Assembly (NCBI GenBank): GCA_002347475.1
Contig: DDXI01000120.1
Location: 1-12,176 of the forward strand
Source of the DNA: Peptococcaceae bacterium UBA2264
Lineage (GTDB): Bacteria > Bacillota > Desulfitobacteriia > Desulfitobacteriales > Desulfitobacteriaceae
DNA: 12,176 bases
Reading direction: 5' to 3'
Position numbers and translations under genes: made by a program
In this document: positions 1 to 6,383 of the stretch, one piece after another
How the letters are laid out: every line of letters begins with the position of its first letter
Numbering within the stretch: the stretch's first letter is position 1
Notes under the pieces: model-generated
The model's input: only the letters and a program-made list of their open reading frames with translations
The model's database searches: none
Told to the model about the DNA's origin: nothing

Positions 1-60
1 TTGTTGGATTTAATAAAACCGATTGAGTCGGTAAATACTCAACAAAAATTAGCGAAGTGA
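1..60 (+). CDS. 3' end of an upstream gene (partial, unidentified)
   Basis: Frame 1 is open from the window edge to a TGA at 58-60 and gives a 19-residue tail (LLDLIKPIESVNTQQKLAK); the other two forward frames hit stops within about 30 bases. The tail is polar and ends in lysine, as the C-terminus of a soluble protein might. The next small gene starts 10 bases downstream with a Shine-Dalgarno that abuts this stop, which suggests co-transcription. Genes such as aroA or tyrA often lie upstream of cmk in Clostridia, but nothing in 19 residues lets me name this one. It may also be chance open sequence. Confidence 0.4.
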   Translation: MLDLIKPIESVNTQQKLAK

Positions 61-70
61 GGGAAAGCCA

Positions 71-172
71 ATGCTATTTTCCTGTCATACCTGCAAATTC
101 TTTGACAATTGCCCTGCCTATGACGATGGGATGGAAAGATACTGTAATTTATGGATGGAAAAAGAAGAATAA
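71..172 (+). CDS. Small Cys-rich hypothetical protein (33 aa)
   Basis: An ATG at 71 follows GAGGG at about 57-62 with normal spacing and opens a 33-codon frame ending in TAA at 170-172. The product has four cysteines, C5, C8, C14 and C25 (C-x2-C-x5-C-x10-C), with His6 and many aromatic and acidic residues (CHTCKFFDNCP at 5-15, YCNLW at 24-28). Such spacing in a tiny protein suggests a bound metal, either a zinc knuckle or a small iron-sulfur site; this is inference, and I do not recognise the family. There is no signal peptide or membrane segment. It lies 10 bases after the upstream stop and is followed by a clear terminator, so it looks like the last gene of that operon. Chance occurrence is possible because of its length, but the good Shine-Dalgarno, cysteine pattern and terminator favour a real gene. 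Confidence 0.55.
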   Translation: MLFSCHTCKFFDNCPAYDDGMERYCNLWMEKEE

Positions 173-240
173 ATCTGATATAAGTCTTGCCTGATTTTCA
201 GAATCAAAATTGTATTAAAAACTAAAATAATTTATCACTA

Positions 241-274
241 AAGCTATTGCAATAATGCAGTAGCTTATTTTGTT
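241..274 (+). terminator. Rho-independent terminator of the upstream operon
   Basis: A 10-bp stem (AAGCTATTGC at 241-250 with GCAGTAGCTT at 257-266, one G-T wobble) closes a 6-base loop AATAAT and is followed by ATTTTGTT. It lies 68 bases after the stop of the small Cys-rich gene and nothing else is plausibly upstream, so it would end that transcript. Confidence 0.75.
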
Positions 275-508
275 CTGAATACTTTCCTCGTACAGCTTTC
301 CAAAGGCTGTTTTCTTTCTTTCAGCGCTTACAGGATACTGCCACTCAAAACTGTTTTGGAAAACAGCCAGATTCAGGGGTTGTTTATAGAAGAGAGCCTC
401 GAGTTTTCTGACCTTGGGGTGTCCGCAGCGCCGGTAAAAGGAGAGGATCTGCCTGAGGAGAGAACTTTTGAAGGCTGTTTGCAGAAGCCGCTGATTGCGC
501 CTGATTGA
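242..508 (+). pseudogene. Start-less open frame, possible gene remnant
   Basis: Frame 2 is open from 242 to a TGA at 506-508. From about 329 the translation looks protein-like: a mixed hydrophobic and charged stretch (ILPLKTVLENSQIQGLF, then an acidic EESLEFSDLG segment and an ending QKPLIAPD). There is no ATG, and the possible TTG/GTG codons (356, 380, 416) lack a properly spaced Shine-Dalgarno. Its 5' part runs through the terminator at 241-274, so it cannot be one intact gene with a normal upstream start. I read it as a possible 3' remnant of a decayed gene; I cannot name a parent family. It could equally be chance open sequence. No intact gene is visible between 173 and 622. Confidence 0.25.
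305..368 (+). other. Nested, mutually exclusive hairpins upstream of cmk
   Basis: GGCTGTTTTC at 305-314 is perfectly complementary to GAAAACAGCC at 359-368. The same right arm (AAAACAG, 360-366) can instead pair locally with CTGTTTT at 351-357. An outer pair, CTGAAT at 275-280 with ATTCAG at 371-376, would enclose the longer stem. A further copy of AAGGCTGTTT lies at 471-480. No conserved riboswitch or T-box motif is recognisable, and the element lies upstream of the predicted cmk promoter, so it would not be in the cmk mRNA unless an upstream promoter exists. Function unknown. Confidence 0.3.
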
Positions 509-567
509 TTTTTATGTAAAAAAACAATAAGATAGGGTGGAGGCAAATAATACAATCGGCTTCCTTA

Positions 568-576
568 TGATATAAT
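568..576 (+). promoter_or_regulatory. Extended -10 promoter for cmk
   Basis: TATAAT at 571-576 is a perfect -10 hexamer and is preceded by TGA (568-570), giving the TGn extended -10 pattern. The -35 region at about 548-553 (TAATAC) is poor, which is typical when an extended -10 is present. A start about 7 bases downstream would leave a leader of roughly 40 bases before the cmk start codons. Confidence 0.6.
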
Positions 577-622
577 GCTGGCAGAAAATAATGCCACTGA
601 AAAATAATGCCCAAAGGGAAAA

Positions 623-1324
623 GTGATGGGAGAAGTAAGTTTGAGGAAAAATTACCTGCAAATTGCAGTGGACGGACCTGCCGGGGCAGGGAAAAGTACT
701 GTAGCCAGGGCAGTGGCAGAAAAACTGGGGATCTTTTATCTGGATACCGGAGCCATGTACAGGGTTATTGCTGCAAAAGCGATGGAAATAGGGATTCCGG
801 TTGAGGATGAGGAAAAGATCAGTGAACTGGCGGAGAGAACAGAACTCCGTCTGGAGCATAATGCCGGGAAACGCATCTGGTGTGGTGGTGTGGATTACAC
901 GGATAAAATACGTTCCCCAGAGGTTAGCCGAGTTGTTCCTGTAATTGCGGCTTACCCCCGGGTGCGTAAGAGGCTGGTATTCCTGCAGCGCCGGGAGGCA
1001 GAGCTGGGAAGTGTGATCATGGATGGCCGCGATATTGGAACCCATGTCCTGCCCCAGGCCGATCTCAAGATTTTTCTGACAGCCACCGAGGAGGAACGGG
1101 CCCGAAGACGCTGGCTGGAACTGCAGGCCAAGGGCCAAAACCTGACTTTGCCGGAGGTCCTGGCTGATATGAAGAATAGGGATCAGAAGGATACGGAAAG
1201 GGTGGAATCGCCTTTGGCAGCAGCTGCGGATGCCTGGGTATTTGATACCACAGGTTTGGCTGTGCCTGAAATCGTTGACCAAATTGTTGCCAGTGTCAAG
1301 ATTCTGAGCAGGCAGGGAAAATAA
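623..1324 (+). CDS. cmk: Cytidylate kinase
   Basis: This enzyme phosphorylates CMP and dCMP with ATP in the cytosol, in pyrimidine nucleotide salvage and synthesis. The P-loop GPAGAGKST lies at residues 18-26, followed by DTGAMYR at 41-47 (nucleotide-binding region) and the family signature DGRDIGT at 134-140; the lid region EEERARRRW and a late NRDQKDTER segment complete the fold. Length (233 aa) is normal. Start choice is uncertain: GTG at 623 and ATG at 626 share an AAAGGGAAAA Shine-Dalgarno, while TTG at 641 is preceded by GGGAG at 628-632 and gives the family-typical N-terminus (M-RKNYLQIAVDGPAG, 227 aa). The ATG at 607 is out of frame. Clostridia usually carry plsC between cmk and ispH; here only about 110 bases separate them. 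Transcription most likely starts from the promoter at 568-576. Confidence 0.96.
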   Translation: MMGEVSLRKNYLQIAVDGPAGAGKSTVARAVAEKLGIFYLDTGAMYRVIAAKAMEIGIPVEDEEKISELAERTELRLEHNAGKRIWCGGVDYTDKIRSPEVSRVVPVIAAYPRVRKRLVFLQRREAELGSVIMDGRDIGTHVLPQADLKIFLTATEEERARRRWLELQAKGQNLTLPEVLADMKNRDQKDTERVESPLAAAADAWVFDTTGLAVPEIVDQIVASVKILSRQGK

Positions 1325-1401
1325 AAAGGGAAGAGAATGCAGGGCTTGAAGAAAATCTGAGTTTTGCAGGAATTTTGTCTTTGAGCAGCGAATTTAAATT
1401 T

Positions 1402-1421
1402 TGTACATATTTTAATGTACA
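1402..1421 (+). promoter_or_regulatory. Palindrome adjoining the ispH-rpsA Shine-Dalgarno
   Basis: TGTACAT at 1402-1408 and ATGTACA at 1415-1421 form a perfect 7-bp inverted repeat with a 6-base A/T spacer. It ends one base before AGGAGG (1423-1428), the ribosome-binding site of the fusion gene. As RNA it would be a small hairpin next to the Shine-Dalgarno; as DNA it has the size and symmetry of an operator for a dimeric regulator. TTGAGC at 1381-1386 and TACATA at 1404-1409, 17 bases apart, could be a weak promoter overlapping it. Regulatory function is inference. Confidence 0.4.
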
Positions 1422-1435
1422 CAGGAGGGATATGC

Positions 1436-3664
1436 TTGCAGGTTATACGTGCAGCAAAGGCAGGTTTTTGTTTCGGAGTGCAAAGGGCTATTGAAATAGC
1501 GGAAAGCACGGCAATGACCTCAGTTACAGCTTCCCTTGGTCCACTCATTCATAATCAACAGGTGGTTGAGAGTATAGCAAAACAAGGTATTAAGGTTATT
1601 GATTCTGTGGAGGAAGCCGAATCTGGGCAGACTGTGATAATTCGATCGCACGGTGTAGAGCCCGCTGTATATGCTCAGCTGGCCGCCAAAGGAGTTGCAG
1701 TGGCTGATGCCACCTGTCCTTTTGTGCAAAAGGCTCAGCGCCTGGCCGCTGAATCCGCTCAAGTAGGGCAAGTTGTTGTGGTCGGCGACCGGCAGCATCC
1801 GGAAGTCCGGGGAATCCTGGGCTGGGCGGGGAAGCAGGCTATAGCTGTCGGCAATATCGCAGAAGCCAGAAATCTTCCTTTTTATTCTGCTTTAGCCGTG
1901 TTAGCGCAGACTACTCAGAACGAAGACGATTTCCTGGAAATCGTTGCGGAACTTCGCAAACATACAGCTCAGCTGACAGTTCATAATACCATCTGTAATG
2001 CAACTCATGAACGACAGAATGCGGCCCGTGACTTGGCGGGTAAAGTTGAAGTAATGATTGTGGCCGGTGGTCGTGATAGTGCCAATTCCCGTAAATTGAG
2101 CGCTATTTGTGCTGAAAAAACCAGGACTTATTTAATCGAAACGGCTGCTGAATTGCAGACAGGCTGGTTTGCCGGTGTTTCTGCCGCGGGTCTTACCGCA
2201 GGAGCATCTACTCCAGACTGGATAATTGAGGAGGTTTATAACAAGATGACAGAAATAAACGACGAAGCAATTACTATGGAAGAAAATAAAGCAGTGGAAG
2301 AGAATGTGACTGCCGCCGAAAATACAGTTGTCGCAGAAATTACAGCTCCTGTAGAGAATACAGCTCCCACAGAATTCGAGCCAACCACTGAAAAACCGGC
2401 CGAAGCAGAAGAGAAAGCGGTTGCAGAAACTGAGGCTGGCGAAGAAGAGAAAGCGGTTGCAGAAACTGAGGCTGGCGAAGAAGAGAAAGCAGTTGCAGAG
2501 ACTGGGGCTGGCGAAGAAATGGTTGATATGTCCAGCTGGGATAAAGATTTTCAGAAGATCTACCGGGGCGCTGTAGTAGCAGGGCATGTCGTTAAAATGA
2601 CGGAAGAACAAGTTTTTGTAGATATCGGCTGGAAATCGGAAGGTATTATTGAACTGAAAGAACTCTCCCTGGCGCCTGTTGCCGCTCCGTCCGAAATCGT
2701 GACAGTAGGTGAGCAGATTTATGCCGTGATTTTACAGGTCACCAACGAGGAGGGCTATACCGTTTTATCTAAACGACGGGTTGGGGAAACAGATGCCATC
2801 GAGCGTTTGGCTGAATTGGCCGAAAGCAAGGAAGAGGTCAGTGCCGTAGTTACCGAGGTTGTCAAAGGCGGCCTGTTGGTGGATCTGGGCATGAGAGGTT
2901 TTGTTCCTGCTTCCCAGGTGCAGGTAGGTTATGTCGAAGATTTGAATGCCTTCCTGGGGCAGACCCTGCGGCTGCGTGTTTTGGAATTCAATCCCGCAAA
3001 ACGCAAGGTGGTCCTCTCCCAGAAGGTTATTTTAAACGAGGAACAGCAGCAGAAACGGGCCCAGCTTCTGGAGAGTCTGAAAGAAGGAGATGTGGTCAAA
3101 GGGATTGCTCGCCGCATAACAAACTTTGGTGTATTTGTTGATCTGGGCGGTTTGGATGGACTATTGCATATTTCGGACATGAGTTATTCCCGCATCGGCC
3201 ATCCCACCGAGCTGGTAAATATCGGGGATACACTGGAAGTTCTGGTATTGAAAGTTGATCAGGAGAGCGGCCGGATTTCGCTGGGCTTGAAACAACTCAA
3301 ACCAAGCCCCTGGTCTCAGGTAGCCGAGAAATATCCTGTAGGCTCGCTGGTTAGCGGCAAGGTTGCCCGGCTTGCTACCTTTGGGGCTTTTGTGCAATTG
3401 GAAGATGGTATTGATGCTTTGGTCCATATCTCCCAACTGGCTAACCGGCGGGTAGCCAAGGTTGAGGATGTGGTTAAAGTGGGAGATATAGTGAAGGCTA
3501 AAGTGATTGAATGCAGACCGGAAGATAAAAGAATCAGTCTGAGTATCCGCCAGGCGCAGGAAGAGGCCGAAGCGGCTGCGGATGCCGAAGCCATAGCTCA
3601 GCAGTCCCCGATTCCGGAAATGACCATTGAAGATAGCATCGAAGATACTCTTAAAAGCGAATGA
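1436..3664 (+). CDS. ispH-rpsA: Fused IspH (HMBPP reductase) and ribosomal protein S1
   Basis: The N-terminal domain (about 1-270) is IspH, the [4Fe-4S] enzyme that reduces HMBPP to IPP and DMAPP in the last step of the MEP pathway. The three cluster cysteines are Cys12 (GFCFGV), Cys94 (DATCPF) and Cys187 (TICNATHERQ), and RSHGV, RQHPEVRG, TTQNEDD, GGRDSANS and AGASTP motifs are all present. Residues 271-360 are a Glu/Ala-rich linker with three 12-residue repeats. The C-terminal part is S1, with four S1/OB domains at about 376-446, 466-535, 550-620 and 635-705; the last two carry classic GVFVDL..LLHIS and GAFVQL..LVHIS cores. S1 binds mRNA on the 30S subunit. Such fusions are known in Clostridia. 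I chose TTG at 1436 because AGGAGG at 1423-1428 sits 7 bases upstream and puts the first cysteine at position 12; the in-frame ATG at 1415 would place that site inside the gene. An internal ATG at 2246 could start free S1. Confidence 0.95.
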   Translation: MQVIRAAKAGFCFGVQRAIEIAESTAMTSVTASLGPLIHNQQVVESIAKQGIKVIDSVEEAESGQTVIIRSHGVEPAVYAQLAAKGVAVADATCPFVQKAQRLAAESAQVGQVVVVGDRQHPEVRGILGWAGKQAIAVGNIAEARNLPFYSALAVLAQTTQNEDDFLEIVAELRKHTAQLTVHNTICNATHERQNAARDLAGKVEVMIVAGGRDSANSRKLSAICAEKTRTYLIETAAELQTGWFAGVSAAGLTAGASTPDWIIEEVYNKMTEINDEAITMEENKAVEENVTAAENTVVAEITAPVENTAPTEFEPTTEKPAEAEEKAVAETEAGEEEKAVAETEAGEEEKAVAETGAGEEMVDMSSWDKDFQKIYRGAVVAGHVVKMTEEQVFVDIGWKSEGIIELKELSLAPVAAPSEIVTVGEQIYAVILQVTNEEGYTVLSKRRVGETDAIERLAELAESKEEVSAVVTEVVKGGLLVDLGMRGFVPASQVQVGYVEDLNAFLGQTLRLRVLEFNPAKRKVVLSQKVILNEEQQQKRAQLLESLKEGDVVKGIARRITNFGVFVDLGGLDGLLHISDMSYSRIGHPTELVNIGDTLEVLVLKVDQESGRISLGLKQLKPSPWSQVAEKYPVGSLVSGKVARLATFGAFVQLEDGIDALVHISQLANRRVAKVEDVVKVGDIVKAKVIECRPEDKRISLSIRQAQEEAEAAADAEAIAQQSPIPEMTIEDSIEDTLKSE
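2229..2248 (+). promoter_or_regulatory. Possible internal ribosome-binding site and start for S1
   Basis: At the IspH/S1 junction, AGGAGG (2229-2234) is followed 11 bases later by an in-frame ATG (2246-2248). This is where a separate rpsA would start in genomes with unfused genes, and it would give a 472-residue S1-only product (MTEINDEAITM...). The spacing is a little long but usable. Part of the site is constrained by the codons for the conserved Glu-Glu-Val at the IspH C-terminus, so it may be coincidental. Confidence 0.35.
2408..2515 (+). repeat. Three tandem 36-bp repeats coding for 12-residue units
   Basis: Units lie at 2408-2443, 2444-2479 and 2480-2515 with no spacers. Units 1 and 2 are identical at DNA level; unit 3 differs at three bases, two silent and one changing Glu to Gly. 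Each unit encodes EEKAVAETEAGE (unit 3 EEKAVAETGAGE), in the acidic linker between IspH and S1. Identity at silent sites points to a recent duplication, and the array stays in frame. Confidence 0.95.
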
Positions 3665-3668
3665 TGTC

Positions 3669-3713
3669 TGAAGCCTTGAAGTTCATGCTTCGAGGCTTCG
3701 ATTTCTGATTTTT
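3669..3713 (+). terminator. Rho-independent terminator after ispH-rpsA
   Basis: A 12-bp stem (GAAGCCTTGAAG at 3670-3681 with CTTCGAGGCTTC at 3688-3699, one wobble) closes the loop TTCATG and is followed by the T-rich tract GATTTCTGATTTTT. It starts five bases after the stop codon. It separates the fusion gene from ftsW, although no obvious promoter is visible in the 37 bases left before the ftsW start, so some readthrough is likely. Confidence 0.9.
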
Positions 3714-3750
3714 GCGTGAACACGAAAAGGCGATAAGGGGAGTGAACGGC

Positions 3751-4974
3751 ATGAGTCGGAAACGTGTTCTCGGATCAAAGAGGGCTGCCCCTGGGCGCAA
3801 GCCCGATTTTCTGCTCTTTTTTTTAATCCTGGCTTTGCTGGCCTACGGTTTGATTATGGTCTTGAGTGCTGGGGCTATCAAAAGCTTTAACTTTACCAAC
3901 AATACCAATGCTTATTATTATGCCCTTCAGCAGTTGAAATGGGCCCTGGTCGGAGGGGTGTTAGCCTATATAACCACGCGGGTTCCCTATACCTACTGGC
4001 GCCGCTTTGCTGGTCCAACTATAATAGCAAGTATCATACTGCTGATTGCCGTGCTTTTCAGTAAAGCTGGAGTTGAAGCCAAAGGATCAGCCCGTTGGTT
4101 AAATATTGCTGGCCTTGTTTTTCAGCCTTCAGAACTCGTTAAATTGACTCTGATCCTTTTTTATGCCCACATTCTTGATCGTTACCCCGTTCGGACCCTG
4201 AAGGATCTCTATATCCCGGGTGGCATATTAATCGTAGTCTTGGCTCTGGTCTATAAGCAGCCTGATTTGGGTACCACTATGGTTCTGGGCTTAACAGCAG
4301 TGGCCCTGCTTTTGCAAACCGAGTTGCCTACGAAATGGTTTGCCATAGCTGCCCCTGTAGGTTTGGGTGCCCTCTATTTGCTGGTTCGTAGTACGGAATA
4401 TCAGTGGCAGCGGGTCCTGGTCTGGTTAAATCCCTGGCAATATGTCTCCAATCAGGGTTATCAGATCGTCAATGCAGAGATTGCCTTCGGCACAGGCGGC
4501 CTTTTCGGCGTCGGTCTGGGGCGTAGTTTGCAGAAGTATGGATTTTTGCCGGAGAATTATACAGATACCATCTTTGCCATTGTGGGAGAAGAATTCGGCT
4601 TGTTGGGAACTACTGTAATGGTGGCTCTTTTTGTTGGTCTCTTTGCCCGCTGTTACAAGATAGTCGGGGCCTGTCCGGATCGTTTTGGCCGCTTGCTGGG
4701 TTATGGGATCACCTCTTCTTTGGCTATCCAGACCACCATAAATTTAGCGGTGGTGACAGGTGTTATGCCTTTGACAGGGATTACCCTGCCTTTGATTTCT
4801 TACGGCGGAACATCTTTGTCCGTGACTCTGGCCGAGTTGGGGATACTTTTAAATATTTCCCGTTATCGAAAGCCCAAGATTACACCGAATGCCTCGGAAA
4901 TCCAGACAGATGACAGGGCAAAACAGCAAAAGGTCCGCCGCAGGAGAACTATGTCTCCAAGCAGGACAAGGTAA
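3751..4974 (+). CDS. ftsW: FtsW/SpoVE-type SEDS peptidoglycan glycosyltransferase
   Basis: This is a polytopic SEDS-family membrane protein; members polymerise lipid II into glycan strands together with a class B penicillin-binding protein. A basic N-terminus (1-18) leads into the first membrane segment at about 20-40, and roughly ten segments follow. Family signatures are GSARWLNIAGLVFQPSELVK, KQPDLGTT with the catalytic Asp172, LPENYTDTIFAIVGEEFGLLG, and LPLISYGG at 346-353. The wording of the last two motifs fits FtsW/SpoVE better than RodA, but FtsW and SpoVE cannot be separated here. ATG at 3751 is preferred over the in-frame TTG at 3712, since AAGGGGAG (3735-3742) lies 8 bases before it and the TTG falls inside the terminator tail. 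The gene stands outside a division/cell-wall cluster, so it may be one of several paralogues. The C-terminal 35 residues are basic, and an imperfect 15-base tandem duplication spans its stop codon. Confidence 0.92.
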   Translation: MSRKRVLGSKRAAPGRKPDFLLFFLILALLAYGLIMVLSAGAIKSFNFTNNTNAYYYALQQLKWALVGGVLAYITTRVPYTYWRRFAGPTIIASIILLIAVLFSKAGVEAKGSARWLNIAGLVFQPSELVKLTLILFYAHILDRYPVRTLKDLYIPGGILIVVLALVYKQPDLGTTMVLGLTAVALLLQTELPTKWFAIAAPVGLGALYLLVRSTEYQWQRVLVWLNPWQYVSNQGYQIVNAEIAFGTGGLFGVGLGRSLQKYGFLPENYTDTIFAIVGEEFGLLGTTVMVALFVGLFARCYKIVGACPDRFGRLLGYGITSSLAIQTTINLAVVTGVMPLTGITLPLISYGGTSLSVTLAELGILLNISRYRKPKITPNASEIQTDDRAKQQKVRRRRTMSPSRTR

Positions 4975-5051
4975 AGTAAGACAGGGTAAAATAAATTAAG
5001 ATTAACTAAGCTGACAAGACCCGGAATCAGATTTTGGGGGAGATGAATATT

Positions 5052-6383
5052 TTGTCCAAGGGACTGGCGGTTTATGCTGTCGATGAAGACAGCATAGCAG
5101 CTGAAATGGAAATGGCCCCGGGAGACCGCGTTTTGAGTGTTGACGGCCGGGAAATTAAGGATATCATTGATTTTCAATACTATACGGCTGAAGAAGAATT
5201 CTCCTTATTGATTGAAAAACCAAACGGGGAAATCTGGGAACTGGAAATCGAGCGCTCCGAGGGTGAGTATCTGGGTCTGGAAGTCGAGACTGTTGGCAGC
5301 GGGGGGCTGAAAACCTGCCGGAATAATTGTATTTTTTGTTTTGTGGCCCAGATGCCCCAGGGTATGCGGGCTTCGCTTTATGATAAAGATGATGATTACC
5401 GCCTTTCCCTGACCCAGGGAAGTTTTATTACCCTTTCCAATCTGACAGAGGAAGAATTCTCACGCATTATTGAGTATCATTTGAGCCCTCTCTATATCTC
5501 TGTCCATGCCTGGGATCCGGCAGTGCGGGTCAAACTGATGAGAAATCCGCGGGCAGGGGATTTGCCGGAACAGCTCCAGCGACTGGCTGCGGCAGGTATT
5601 TCTTTTCACGCCCAGATCGTCTTGGTGCCGGGTTATAATGATGGTCAGATTTTGCAGGAGACAGTGGAGCGTTTAAGTGAACTCTGGCCAGCCCTGCAAT
5701 CTATAGCCGTTGTGCCGGTGGGTCTGACCGGATTCCGGGAGGGTCTTGTTTTACTGCGCTCCTTTGAGCGCGCCGAGGCTGAAGAAATACTTAGCCAAGG
5801 CCTGAGATGGCAGGAGGATTTCTTAAAACGCTATGATTGTCGACTGGTCTATTTCTCCGATGAATTTTATGTTCTGGCCGGACGGGAATTTCCGGCTGCG
5901 CAGGATTATGATGATTTTCCCCAGTTGGAAAACGGTGTAGGGCTGGCTGCTAAAATGGCAGCCGAAATGGCCAGTGTCTGGGGCCTGCTGCCTGCCAGCC
6001 TGGCAGAGCGCAGCCTGCATGTTGTAACCGGAACCGCAGCTGAGGGTTTTCTCAGGCAGTGGCTGGAGCGTGTGCAAAAATATATCAGAGGCCTGAAAAT
6101 CAGCTTGCACGTTGTGCGTAATAATTTTTTCGGTCCGGCAGTGACCGTGGCCGGACTGCTGACAGCTGGGGACCTGGCTGCCCAACTGGGTAATCTGGGG
6201 GGAGAGGAGTTTCTGCTCCCGGTCACTATGCTGAATGCCGAGGGTTTATTTCTGGATAATCACGATCTTGCCTGGCTGGAGGAAAGAGTCCAGGGCCGGG
6301 CAGTGGCAATGGAAGTTGAGGGAAGGGCATTCCTGGAAAGTATTGTGGGACATGTCCTGCAGGAGGTGAAGGCGCATGAGTAA
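5052..6383 (+). CDS. DUF512-family radical SAM protein with N-terminal PDZ-like domain
   Basis: The first 60 or so residues form a PDZ-like module (SIAAEMEMAPGDRVLSVDGREI). It is followed by a radical-SAM core whose CxxxCxxC cluster motif is C89-C93-C96 (CRNNCIFC) and by the strongly conserved family segment running through PQGMRASLYDKDDDYRLS, ITLSNLTEEEF, LSPLYISVHA and LVPGYNDG. The C-terminal region, after about residue 290, is the DUF512 part. Such proteins should cleave S-adenosylmethionine at a [4Fe-4S] cluster; the substrate is unknown to me. In Clostridia the gene is commonly adjacent to der, as here, where it overlaps der by 8 bases, so a role tied to ribosome assembly or translation is conceivable but unproven. 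GGGGGAG at 5036-5042 is 9 bases before TTG 5052, which is my choice; it touches ATG 5043 and overlaps TTG 5034, making those starts less likely. Confidence 0.93.
   Translation: MSKGLAVYAVDEDSIAAEMEMAPGDRVLSVDGREIKDIIDFQYYTAEEEFSLLIEKPNGEIWELEIERSEGEYLGLEVETVGSGGLKTCRNNCIFCFVAQMPQGMRASLYDKDDDYRLSLTQGSFITLSNLTEEEFSRIIEYHLSPLYISVHAWDPAVRVKLMRNPRAGDLPEQLQRLAAAGISFHAQIVLVPGYNDGQILQETVERLSELWPALQSIAVVPVGLTGFREGLVLLRSFERAEAEEILSQGLRWQEDFLKRYDCRLVYFSDEFYVLAGREFPAAQDYDDFPQLENGVGLAAKMAAEMASVWGLLPASLAERSLHVVTGTAAEGFLRQWLERVQKYIRGLKISLHVVRNNFFGPAVTVAGLLTAGDLAAQLGNLGGEEFLLPVTMLNAEGLFLDNHDLAWLEERVQGRAVAMEVEGRAFLESIVGHVLQEVKAHE

Noticed and set aside
676..691. CCTGCC/GGCAGG hairpin in cmk
   Set aside because: The bases encode the P-loop GPAGAG, so the symmetry follows from Gly/Pro/Ala codons.
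607..804. ATG-initiated forward frame overlapping cmk
   Set aside because: It is out of frame with cmk, contains no domain, and the cmk frame carries the P-loop in the same bases.
512..1282. 256-codon minus-strand open frame antisense to cmk
   Set aside because: It lies opposite a fully conserved cmk, has no Shine-Dalgarno or recognisable domain, and reads as low-complexity Cys/Phe/His-rich translation.
2408..2515. 36-bp repeats considered as a CRISPR array
   Set aside because: The units are directly tandem with no spacers, are in frame within a gene, and encode an acidic linker.
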